Source of the DNA: CAYMBP01 sp964388745
Lineage (GTDB): Bacteria > Babelota > Babeliae > Babelales > RVW-14
NCBI GenBank assembly: GCA_964388745.1
Contig: CAYMBP010000024.1
Location: 1-20,699 of the forward strand
DNA: 20,699 nucleotides
Direction of reading: 5' to 3'
Part shown: positions 14,533 to 20,699 of the stretch, one piece after another
Layout: every line of letters starts with the position of its first letter
Position numbering within the stretch: the first letter of the stretch is position 1
The notes under the pieces: model-generated
Database searches by the model: none
What the model saw: the letters and a program-made list of their open reading frames with translations, nothing else
Told to the model about the DNA's origin: nothing
Program-made: the position numbers and the translations under genes

Positions 14533-16025
14533 ACGTTAAAGAGCCGCTTAGTCAAGGTTAAAAGTTCTTCTTTCGTCTTTTTTCCAAGAGAGCTTCCTTT
14601 TATCTTGTTGTTTTCAATGAAAAGAATTAACGGGACGCTGTCTATTGCTCCAGTCCCCAGGCTTGTTACTTCAGATAAAAGAGATGAGTTAACATTAAGT
14701 TTATAACAGGCAATTTTCCCTGTCTGCTCATGTGCTATTTGTTCAATTATTGGTAAAAGCGCCTTGCATGGTTGGCAATAAGTTGAGTAAAGATCAAGAA
14801 TAACAGGTAGGGGGGATTGCCTTATAAGTTTGTTAAACTCTTCTTTTGTTGATATTTCTTTTACTTGTCCTGCATGTTTTAGTTCAATGGCTTGCATATT
14901 TTTAGGTATTTGTTTTTGTTGCTCCATGAATTCTTTATTGTTAAAGCCGATGTGTTCTAAAAAGCTATTTGCTTGAAGAGCAGCCATACATCCCTGACCT
15001 GCTGCAGTAATTGCTTGAACAAATTCTTTATCACAGACATCCCCTGCGGCAAAAATACCAGGCATTGATGTTTCTTGGTGATTTTTAAGGAGTAAAAATC
15101 CTTGTTCGTCTTGTGCTAGTAGATTTTTAAAGAGGTAAGTGTTGGGGCGGGATCCAATTGCTAAAAAGAGCCCGTCAACTTCCATATTGCTGATAGACTG
15201 ATTAGCATTATTAACTAGGGTTAATTTTGTTACCTTGGTTCCGTCACCATGAATTTGAGTAACACTAGTATTAAAAATTACTGTTACATTTGGCAGATTT
15301 AAAACGCGCAGTTTGGTTCTTTCATCTTTTGCCTTGAAATGATCTTTACGTACAATTATGGTGACATGCTTTGCAATATCTGCAAGATATGAGGCTTCAG
15401 TAAATGCAGCATCTCCTCCTCCAACAATAGCTACCTTTTTTCCTTTGTATAGTGAGCCATCGCAAACAGCGCAATTACTTACTCCTTTACCCCAGTATCC
15501 ACTATCTCCTTGTTCTCCTGGAATATTAAGATAATTTGGTTCTGTGCCCATAGCAATGATTACACTTAGGGCTTTGTGCAAATATACGTTACCAGTTTGA
15601 CTATTTTTTGTAGTGATACTGTAAGGCCATGAGTTTAAATTAATATTAATTACTTCATCTGGAATAATTGATACACCTTGGTTTTCAATCTGTTTTTTGA
15701 TATCTTCAACAATCAACGCGCCTGGTTTATCATTTACTCCTGGCCAATTTCGTACTGAATGGGATTGAGCAAGGGCTCCACCTTGCTTGTTACCTTCAAT
15801 AACAACAGTTTCAAGTGATGCCTGGCTGCTGTAAAGGGCTGCTGTTAAGCCTGCAATGCCACCACCAATAATAACGATTGGTGAAACAGGCTCATTATGA
15901 TTGAGATTGTTGAGCTCAATTGTCGGGGTTGATTGTTTTGGTTGAGTTTTTTTATTTTGAGGCGAGCTGCATCCAGAAAAAGCAATAATAAAAATAAATA
16001 AACTAGAACTAATCTTTTTATACAT
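14529..16025 (-). CDS. Lipoprotein-type thioredoxin reductase-thioredoxin fusion
   Basis: 498 residues from ATG 16025-16023, preferred to ATG 16031 because GGGA then sits 8 nt upstream. The N-terminus is a lipoprotein signal with lipobox AFSG|C (Cys19). A Pro/Gln/Asn linker leads to a complete low-Mr thioredoxin reductase: FAD motif GGGIAG (54-59), redox pair CAVC (185-188; usual CATC), second nucleotide motif GGGDAA (202-207), basic VRKDHFKA in place of the NADPH-selective HRRxxFRA, and GDV (328-330). From about residue 385 a thioredoxin domain follows, with YCQPC (Cys417, Cys420; usual WCGPC) and cis-Pro in SVPLILF. Such fusions reduce their own thioredoxin with NADPH. A lipid-anchored one is unusual, since NADPH is cytoplasmic. 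No in-frame ATG, GTG or TTG lies between the lipobox and FAD motif, so a cytosolic start is not available. Likely partner: the DsbD-like carrier. Confidence 0.92.
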   Translation of the reverse strand: MYKKISSSLFIFIIAFSGCSSPQNKKTQPKQSTPTIELNNLNHNEPVSPIVIIGGGIAGLTAALYSSQASLETVVIEGNKQGGALAQSHSVRNWPGVNDKPGALIVEDIKKQIENQGVSIIPDEVININLNSWPYSITTKNSQTGNVYLHKALSVIIAMGTEPNYLNIPGEQGDSGYWGKGVSNCAVCDGSLYKGKKVAIVGGGDAAFTEASYLADIAKHVTIIVRKDHFKAKDERTKLRVLNLPNVTVIFNTSVTQIHGDGTKVTKLTLVNNANQSISNMEVDGLFLAIGSRPNTYLFKNLLAQDEQGFLLLKNHQETSMPGIFAAGDVCDKEFVQAITAAGQGCMAALQANSFLEHIGFNNKEFMEQQKQIPKNMQAIELKHAGQVKEISTKEEFNKLIRQSPLPVILDLYSTYCQPCKALLPIIEQIAHEQTGKIACYKLNVNSSLLSEVTSLGTGAIDSVPLILFIENNKIKGSSLGKKTKEELLTLTKRLFNV

Positions 16026-16157
16026 AATCATGTTCCCATATAAAGGGTTCGTTAGTTTTATATGGTTGCTGATTTTACATGACTATTTTAAAACTTGCTA
16101 GAAACTAATTAAATAGATGAGTTCTGCTTTTATTAGATATGCTTTTAATTTGATATC

Positions 16158-16207
16158 TATGAATATCACCCAGTAGCTCATTAATGAATTACTGGGTGAT
16201 ATTCATA
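16158..16207. terminator. 50-nt near-perfect palindrome downstream of the small exported gene cluster
   Basis: An 18-bp perfect stem (16158-16175 with 16190-16207, sequence TATGAATATCACCCAGTA) encloses TCATTAATGA, itself a palindrome with the same centre, so only two of 25 pairs fail. It lies 40 nt after the stop of the minus-strand gene at 16247. There is no T-run on either side, so factor-independent termination is doubtful; mRNA 3'-end protection is an alternative. Confidence 0.55.
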
Positions 16208-16246
16208 AAAGATTTGTATTGTCAGCTTTGTTGAATTGATTCTTAA

Positions 16247-16789
16247 TTAACTGCCAGGAAGAATGTTCTGGTGAGCTTGCTTAATTGCCTTTTTCTTTTC
16301 TTCATCTGTTGCGCCAGGGGCAAAATGAACGAACGTCTTTTTTACGGTTCCACTTGGCAGTGTTGTGCTAACGGCTACTTGTTCATTTGTTGGTTGCTCC
16401 GAAACTGGTTGGGATGGTTGTTTTTTTATTAGGTGACTTTTTACATTTTCCTGAAATTTAATAAATCGTTCATTAAATTTTTCCATGTTAGTAGTCATTC
16501 TTGCAAGCCATTGAGATCGTTTTTCAATAGCAGCTTGTAGTCCTTCTTCAAATCTTGTAATATTCTGATTGAGTTTTTGAAGCCAGTTTGAAAACTTATC
16601 AATTCTTGCTTGAGCTTTTGCACTAACTTTTGGTTTTAATTTTTTTAGTTCTGCAGATTGTTGTGCAATATTCTTTTTCATCATAGCTGCTTTTGCATAA
16701 ATCTCTTCTATTTTATTGCCCATTTGAGCATTCAGTGATGCAGCCCCTAATAATGCCAGAATTATCGTGGCTAATTTTTTTTTATTCAT
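16247..16789 (-). CDS. Exported coiled-coil protein of unknown function
   Basis: 180 residues from ATG 16789, with AGGT about 6 nt upstream; a TTG one codon earlier is less likely. The signal peptide (about 1-21) ends SLNA. The mature part is strongly helical, with heptad-like Lys/Glu/Gln/Met patterning from about 25 to 122 (KIEEIYAKAAMMKKNI, FEEGLQAAIEKRSQWLARM). It is followed by a Pro/Ser/Thr/Gln-rich segment (about 124-148) and a basic C-terminal tail with DEEKKKAIKQAHQNI. No family was recognised; size and composition recall periplasmic chaperones such as Skp only loosely. Its start overlaps the end of the preceding gene by 8 nt (ATGAATAA), the classic arrangement for translational coupling. 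Third gene of a three-gene cluster of small exported proteins. Confidence 0.76.
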   Translation of the reverse strand: MNKKKLATIILALLGAASLNAQMGNKIEEIYAKAAMMKKNIAQQSAELKKLKPKVSAKAQARIDKFSNWLQKLNQNITRFEEGLQAAIEKRSQWLARMTTNMEKFNERFIKFQENVKSHLIKKQPSQPVSEQPTNEQVAVSTTLPSGTVKKTFVHFAPGATDEEKKKAIKQAHQNILPGS

Positions 16790-17132
16790 CAATGCTACCT
16801 TCTGCTTCTTGTGGGGTTACACCTGCTTTGTTTTCAAGAGCTCTAACTCGCTTACGAAGGTTCATTATAGCGTTTCTCATTTTTCTAAAGCGTCTTTTAT
16901 AGACATCATTTAATCTTTCAAGGTCTTCACGAGCTGCATCTTTAACCTGGTCTATTCTTTGAAGAGCGTATGATGAATCGCCACCACCTCGATTACTATT
17001 GGCAAGGGCGGCAGTTGTGCCGATATTACTTAATGCGCTAAATCCAATTGCTGCTGCAAGGGCTCCATTGTCACTTGCTTGCAGATTGCTCATGAGGCTG
17101 GCTCCTAAGGCAAGTAAAATAACTTTTTTCAT
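16782..17132 (-). CDS. Small exported protein with Ala-rich segment and coiled coil, unknown function
   Basis: 116 residues. The signal peptide (1-19) ends NLQA. An Ala/Gly/Ser-rich, weakly hydrophobic stretch (about 24-50, GALAAAIGFSALSNIGTTAA) is followed by a highly charged helix (about 55-103) with heptad-like spacing (DQVKDAAREDLERLND, MRNAIMNLRKRVRALENK) and an acidic tail. The layout suggests a short membrane-associated region plus a coiled coil for oligomerisation. No family was recognised. The start is well supported by AAGGAG. The gene sits 28 nt after the preceding small membrane protein gene and overlaps the next by 8 nt, so the three are very probably one operon. Confidence 0.76.
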   Translation of the reverse strand: MKKVILLALGASLMSNLQASDNGALAAAIGFSALSNIGTTAALANSNRGGGDSSYALQRIDQVKDAAREDLERLNDVYKRRFRKMRNAIMNLRKRVRALENKAGVTPQEAEGSIDE

Positions 17133-17160
17133 CTGTTCTCCTTTTGGGATTATATAAATA

Positions 17161-17481
17161 TTACGGACGACGTCTCAACAATAAAATGGCAAGCATGGTG
17201 ACGGCAATAAACAATCCTCCAATGATAACCATTAATAACATCATAAAATTATTTGATTGTGCGCGATTTTGTTTTTCCGTAAGTTGTTTGGTAGGTGCAT
17301 TTTGATCAGTCTCTGTATTCAGAGTATCAGTCTTCTTAACTTCTTGTTTTTGACTAAGAAGGACAATGTTATTCTCTCCCATTGTGCTCAGGTTGAGATT
17401 TACATTTTTATTTTTTGTATACATCATATTTGAATAAGAAAGTATTAGGGTTGCAAGTAGTATAAAAATATTATTTTTCAT
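17161..17481 (-). CDS. Small single-span membrane protein with signal peptide, unknown function
   Basis: 106 residues. An N-terminal signal (about 1-20) precedes a hydrophilic region of about 55 residues rich in Asn, Thr, Gln and Lys. A strong membrane helix (about 79-102, MMLLMVIIGGLFIAVTMLAI) follows, ending in the basic tail RRRP. With a cleaved signal this gives a type I topology: the polar part outside, three arginines in the cytoplasm. The ATG is preceded by AAAGGA. It is the first gene of the three-gene cluster and could be the membrane anchor for the two coiled-coil partners downstream, which is inference from gene order. No family was recognised. Confidence 0.74.
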   Translation of the reverse strand: MKNNIFILLATLILSYSNMMYTKNKNVNLNLSTMGENNIVLLSQKQEVKKTDTLNTETDQNAPTKQLTEKQNRAQSNNFMMLLMVIIGGLFIAVTMLAILLLRRRP

Positions 17482-17726
17482 AATAAAATATCCTTTGCCT
17501 ACAGATTATCATACATCTATCTAAATCGTATCACTTTAATATTCAAATAAGCAATATTTTTGTTTTTTTATAATTTTATAAAGTGGAAGGTTTAGGGTTA
17601 CAAGAAGAACTCTTCTGAATGCTTGGGTCTTTCATGCTTTTTATTAAAGAGCGAAATAAGAAAGAAAAAATTTTCCCCTTATGACATGAGCGCTGTTAGC
17701 CCTTTTAAGTAAATGCGTAATTTTTT

Positions 17727-17754
17727 GATTGTGCAAGCTAGAATGTTCTTTGCT
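17727..17754 (-). repeat. Dispersed repeat core, copy B
   Basis: On the minus strand AGCAAAGAACATTCTAGC then TTGCACAATC. It shares the 15-nt run AGCAAAGAACATTCT exactly with copy C, then diverges; no palindrome follows. Confidence 0.5.
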
Positions 17755-17971
17755 ATACATTGAACAAGAAAAAAATGTTTGCTTTTATGGAGATGGTTCT
17801 ATTTTCGAAACCTCACCAAAAATTCTTGTTTGCTTACCCATTTAAAGAGCTTAAAATACTTGTTCTGCGCTCGTAAGAACTTGTTGAAGAATATCCCCCA
17901 GCAATCACTCTTCATTGGGAAGGTGAGCATTCAGTTCTAACGCCTTAAGCAATCTTTTATTCTTTCCTAAT

Positions 17972-18026
17972 TGAGAGCTCCTTTTTTATTTTGTTCTTGG
18001 CTATTTTTGTGAATTTGGAGCTCTCA
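17972..18026. repeat. Inverted repeat after the lysine-rich gene
   Basis: TGAGAGCTCC (17972-17981) and GGAGCTCTCA (18017-18026) are perfect 10-bp arms across a 35-nt loop. It lies about 60 nt beyond the minus-strand stop at 18086. The long loop makes a standard intrinsic terminator unlikely. Confidence 0.45.
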
Positions 18027-18085
18027 TTAAATTTATATTTTTTTAAAGTATTACTTTTCGGATAAGCTCTAAAGTTTTATGTTTT

Positions 18086-18805
18086 TTACTCAGAGTTATT
18101 TTTTGCATTAAAAAGTTTTTTTCTAAGAGCTTTTATTTCAGCAGTCATTCCTTGAGCGGCTGTGCGTGCTTCTGCAAAGGTGGGTTTACGATCATTAGCC
18201 TCTGTTCTTTTAACGACTTCTTTTAAGTGAGGACCTTCATATGTTGCCTCTTTAAGTAATTGTTTTACGAGTCCTTTGATTTCAGGTAAGAAGTATTCTT
18301 TCTTCGGGTCAAAGCTGCTAAGTTTGACTGAAGTATTATTAATATATTGATTAATTTCTTTTCGCTTGTTTTTTAACTGGTTAATTGTCTCAAGGACTTT
18401 TTTGTTTTCAGGGTTCTTATTGATATCGAGAGATTTTTTAAAGGTTTCAGTTTTTTCTTTAATTGCTTCTTCCATCTTTGTTACTTTATTGATTTTTTCA
18501 GTATCTCCTTGAAATATAATCATATGCATAGACTCTCTTAATCCTGTTATATTTACTGAACCATTTTCATGCTTGACTTTTGTTTGTGCTGTTTTACGGT
18601 TTATTTTTTTTCTATGCTCTTTTTTAAATGCTTTAAGTTCTTTGCGCATATTTTTGAGTTCTTCTCGCATTTTTTGTTGATCTGCAGAGAGTACATTTTT
18701 TTTGGTTTTTGATTTTTTACCAAAAACTTGTTGTGTATTAAGTCCTCCTATAAGAGCAAAAGCTACAAGGGCTACATTAAATTTAGATAAGAAAGTCTTC
18801 TTCAT
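18086..18805 (-). CDS. Exported lysine-rich coiled-coil protein, unknown function
   Basis: 239 residues from ATG 18805, chosen because AAGGAG lies nine nt upstream and it opens a clear signal peptide (about 1-29, ending VFG). A longer frame from 18862 would add 19 residues before the signal and has no ribosome binding site. The mature protein is very basic and helical: MREELKNMRKELKAFKKEH (about 46-64), then alternating Lys/Glu helices (about 105-160), then a C-terminal segment with ARTAAQGMTAEIKALRKKL. No Cys in the mature part and no recognisable domain. The basic composition could suit binding to nucleic acid or anionic surface polymers outside the cell, but that is speculation. A 604-nt gene-free region follows it. 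Confidence 0.76.
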   Translation of the reverse strand: MKKTFLSKFNVALVAFALIGGLNTQQVFGKKSKTKKNVLSADQQKMREELKNMRKELKAFKKEHRKKINRKTAQTKVKHENGSVNITGLRESMHMIIFQGDTEKINKVTKMEEAIKEKTETFKKSLDINKNPENKKVLETINQLKNKRKEINQYINNTSVKLSSFDPKKEYFLPEIKGLVKQLLKEATYEGPHLKEVVKRTEANDRKPTFAEARTAAQGMTAEIKALRKKLFNAKNNSE

Positions 18806-19091
18806 AATTGTCTCCTTTTGATAATAGAGTTTATTTTTTATGTAATACAACGCCTTAGACAAGTAAACATCTTAGTTATATTCGTATTATTAAAAATCCT
18901 CTGTTGATAATTATATATTTATCAATAAACACTCTTTTTTATAGTTTTATCACGTTTTAATTAAAAATAGCAATAGAATTAGGCTTTTTTTGTTATTTAT
19001 CTAGTCTGGCTACGTAGTGGAGCTTATTAGTGGTATACTTTCATAAATTATTTAAAAATCATATTTTATTATTTTACTGAGAAGGGAAGCG
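18806..19091. other. Divergent spacer upstream of glyA
   Basis: AT-rich. Contains a 7-bp inverted repeat TTGATAA/TTATCAA (18904-18910, 18919-18925) with an 8-nt loop, and the glyA extended -10. No gene and no recognisable riboswitch. Confidence 0.4.
19031..19039 (+). promoter_or_regulatory. Extended -10 promoter of glyA
   Basis: TGGTATACT (TG-n-TATACT), predicting a start near 19046 and a leader of about 45 nt ending in the GAGAAGGGA ribosome binding site. Confidence 0.5.
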
Positions 19092-20369
19092 ATGCAATCA
19101 AAGCTGTTTTCGTTTATAGATCAGGAGTTAGCGCGTCAGGAAGCTTGCATTAACTTGATTGCGTCAGAGAACTACACGAGCAAAGCAATCATGCACTTGA
19201 CAGGTTCTCTGCTTACCAATAAGTATGCTGAAGGTTATCCTGGGCGGCGTTATTATGCTGGTTGCGAGTTTGTTGATAAAGTAGAAAATTTTGCTCTTGA
19301 GCAGTGTAATATGCTTTTTCATGCTGAGCATAGTAATGTTCAACCTCATTCTGGTTCAAATGCGAACAGCGCCGTTTACTTGGCAACCCTGAAAACAGGA
19401 GATACTATCGTTGCTATGAATCTTGCTGCAGGAGGACACTTAACGCATGGTCACCCAATTAATTTTTCAGGCAAGCAGTATAAGTTTGTTCATTACGGCG
19501 TTAATAAAGAGACTGAGCGTATTGATTATGAAGAGATTGCTCGATTAGTTGAGCAAAGTAAGCCGAAGCTTGTTATTGCTGGAACTTCTGCTTATGCGCG
19601 GCTAATTAATTATGCCAAAGTTGCTGATATTGCCCAATCATACGGAGCTTTGTTTATGTATGACATGGCTCATATTTCTGGTCTTGTGGCTGCAGAGGTA
19701 GTTCCAACTCCAGTGGGCATTGCTGACATTATAACCAGCACAACGCATAAAACCCTGCGAGGACCTCGTGGTGGTATTATTTTGAGCCGCAAAAAGCTGG
19801 GAAAAGCTATTGATAAAGCGGTTATGCCAGGAACCCAAGGTGGTCCACTCATGCATGTGATTGCTGCCAAAGGTCTTGCTTTTGAGCTTGCTCGTAAGCC
19901 TGAGTTTAAAGAGTATCAAAAGCAAGTACTTAAAAATTCACAGATTATGGCAGAGACTTTTCAATCACTTGGTTATAAGTTGGTGACTGATGGGACTGAT
20001 ACACACTTGCTTATTGTTGATTTGCGAACACTTCCTAATGGACGCAGCAAGATTAATGGTAAAATTGCTGAAGAAGCGCTTGAAAAGTGTGGTATTATCT
20101 TGAATCGTAATATGGTGCCGTTTGATACTGAAAGTCCACTAATCACCAGCGGTGTGCGTATTGGTTCAGCTGCAATTACTACTCGAGGCATGAAAGAAAA
20201 GGAAGCGCAAGAAATTGTTTATTTAATTGATGAGGCATGGACGGCTCATGATAATGATGCTCAGCTCAAATTGATTGCGCAAAGAGTAGCTTTGTTGAGT
20301 AAAGCTTTTCCTGTTTACAAGGCTTGTCCGGCTGATTCAAAAGTATATTCATCTTGTTCGGTGATATAG
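19092..20369 (+). CDS. glyA: Serine hydroxymethyltransferase
   Basis: 425 residues, a normal length for bacterial SHMT. This cytoplasmic PLP enzyme interconverts serine and glycine while charging tetrahydrofolate with a one-carbon unit, feeding purine, thymidylate and methionine synthesis. The PLP-binding lysine is Lys220 in TSTTHKTLRGPRGG. Other hallmarks are NLIASENYTS (21-30), NKYAEGYPGRRYYAG (43-57), NVQPHSGSNAN (82-92), DMAHISGLVAA (191-201), MPGTQGGPL (245-253) and GVRIGSAAITTRGM (354-367). The C-terminus ends in a Ser/Cys-rich tail (SKVYSSCSVI). The start has GAGAAGGGA upstream. It is followed by a palindromic repeat cluster that may serve as its 3' end. Confidence 0.98.
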   Translation: MQSKLFSFIDQELARQEACINLIASENYTSKAIMHLTGSLLTNKYAEGYPGRRYYAGCEFVDKVENFALEQCNMLFHAEHSNVQPHSGSNANSAVYLATLKTGDTIVAMNLAAGGHLTHGHPINFSGKQYKFVHYGVNKETERIDYEEIARLVEQSKPKLVIAGTSAYARLINYAKVADIAQSYGALFMYDMAHISGLVAAEVVPTPVGIADIITSTTHKTLRGPRGGIILSRKKLGKAIDKAVMPGTQGGPLMHVIAAKGLAFELARKPEFKEYQKQVLKNSQIMAETFQSLGYKLVTDGTDTHLLIVDLRTLPNGRSKINGKIAEEALEKCGIILNRNMVPFDTESPLITSGVRIGSAAITTRGMKEKEAQEIVYLIDEAWTAHDNDAQLKLIAQRVALLSKAFPVYKACPADSKVYSSCSVI

Positions 20370-20398
20370 TTTATTTTTTTTAAGATTGTCACTTTGGA

Positions 20399-20470
20399 AT
20401 TCACGAAGTGCATGATAGAGTCTCGTGATAGACTCTATCGCCCATCTCTCTGAAGCGAAGCGATAGAGTC
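20399..20470. repeat. Palindromic repeat cluster between glyA and the next gene
   Basis: ATTCACGAAGTGCAT (20399-20413) is followed by GATAGAGTC (20414-20422), GACTCTATCGC (20431-20441) and GCGATAGAGTC (20460-20470). The central arm can pair perfectly with either neighbour: 9 bp leftward with an 8-nt loop, or 11 bp rightward with an 18-nt loop. It lies between convergent genes and may terminate both. Confidence 0.7.
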
Positions 20471-20481
20471 AAAAATGACCA

Positions 20482-20513
20482 CAATATTTGTACAAACGAG
20501 AATGTTCTTTGCT
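20482..20513 (-). repeat. Dispersed repeat core, copy C
   Basis: On the minus strand AGCAAAGAACATTCTCG then TTTGTACAAATATTG, beginning at the base after the stop codon of the 20514-20699 gene. Followed by GTCA and then the palindrome cluster, the same order as copy A. Confidence 0.6.
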
Positions 20514-20699
20514 TCATATTCGTGTTTTTTCAATTGCCAGCTTGATATCTTCTGGTACTGAGGCATAAATTTCTTGTTCTTTTTTGTCTTGCAGATCTTT
20601 TTTTCTAATATTTCGCCACTGGTCAAGCATCCAGATGAGAGATTGCTGGTCTGAGGTAAGTTGAAAAAATACTTGAGCTGCAGGTGTTGGTAATCGCCA
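20514..20699 (-). CDS. C-terminal fragment of an unidentified protein
   Basis: 61 codons are open from the right edge of the window to TGA at 20516-20514; the start lies outside. The translation has the composition of a normal soluble protein: LPTPAAQVFFQLTSDQQ near the left of the fragment, then SLIWMLDQWRNIRKKDL, a charged helix with QDKKEQEIYASVPEDI, and the end KLAIEKTRI. A different frame on the same strand is open from 20626 to 20435, but its last part is the dispersed repeat and its composition is less protein-like. I do not recognise the family. The gene converges on glyA. Confidence 0.6.
   Translation of the reverse strand, partial: WRLPTPAAQVFFQLTSDQQSLIWMLDQWRNIRKKDLQDKKEQEIYASVPEDIKLAIEKTRI

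Larger units (their letters stand above)
17482..18085. other. 604-nt gene-free region with repeat copy B and an inverted repeat
   Basis: No intact gene was found on either strand. The minus strand contains short open fragments interrupted by stops, for example LLKALELNAHLPNEE (about 17950-17906) and LLGDILQQVLTSAEQVF just after it. These may be remains of a decayed gene, but homology is not recognised. It also contains dispersed repeat core copy B (17727-17754) and an inverted repeat (17972-18026). Confidence 0.4.

Noticed and set aside
14529..16031. Reading the thioredoxin reductase fusion as an ordinary cytoplasmic enzyme with a mis-called start
   Set aside because: There is no in-frame ATG, GTG or TTG between the N-terminal Met codons and the FAD-binding motif, and the N-terminus is a textbook lipoprotein signal.
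2352..20470. Possible CRISPR repeats
   Set aside because: The repeated palindromes are single, far apart, variable in sequence and not separated by uniform spacers; no cas gene is present.
20435..20626. Minus-strand ORF of 63 codons at the right edge
   Set aside because: A different frame (20514-20699) is open to the window edge and more protein-like. The last third of this ORF is the repeat core and palindrome.
1..20699. tRNA, rRNA, insertion sequence or phage genes
   Set aside because: No cloverleaf, rRNA motif, intact transposase, integrase or phage structural gene was recognised on either strand by eye.

Overview
The window is AT-rich bacterial DNA using the standard genetic code. It reads like part of the small genome of an intracellular or host-dependent bacterium. 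Ankyrin, WD40, RING-like and ATAD3-like proteins sit beside housekeeping genes, and most predicted proteins begin with an export signal. This mix resembles Candidatus Dependentiae (TM6), whose described members live with protists. That placement is inference from gene content, not from a marker-gene tree.

Layout: 1-302 (-) is the start of an RdgB/HAM1 nucleotide-sanitising pyrophosphatase. 395-991 (-) is an exported PEBP-family protein. 1142-2149 (+) is a DsbD/CcdA transmembrane electron carrier. 2454-4343 (+) is an exported Cys/His-rich protein with four RING-like modules. 4426-6207 (+) is aspS. 6188-7126 (-) is an exported ankyrin protein. 7563-8816 (+) is an exported WD40 protein. 9000-10529 (-) is a membrane AAA ATPase that closely resembles mitochondrial ATAD3. 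10604-11800 (-) is an exported orphan. 12127-14532 (+) is a large ankyrin protein with an internal duplication. 14529-16025 (-) is a lipoprotein-type thioredoxin reductase-thioredoxin fusion. 16247-17481 (-) is a tight cluster of three small exported proteins. 18086-18805 (-) is an exported lysine-rich coiled-coil protein. 19092-20369 (+) is glyA. 20514-20699 (-) is the tail of an unidentified gene.

How the genes may work together: aspS, glyA and the rdgB-like gene are ordinary core metabolism. Most of the rest look like an extracytoplasmic programme. The DsbD-type membrane carrier has lost its usual soluble thiol domains, and the thioredoxin reductase-thioredoxin fusion carries a lipoprotein signal, so the two could form an unusual envelope redox relay. 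The ankyrin, WD40 and RING-like proteins are candidate host-interaction proteins that would leave the cytoplasm through Sec. The ATAD3-like protein has a signal peptide, a coiled-coil region, one membrane helix and then the AAA domain, which gives the same predicted topology as ATAD3 in the mitochondrial inner membrane.

The intergenic regions hold a family of dispersed palindromes built around ATTCAC-GAR-GTGAAT and CTCTATC/GATAGAG half-sites. In two places these directly follow a second conserved core of about 35 nt. No tRNA, rRNA, CRISPR array, insertion sequence or replication origin was recognised.
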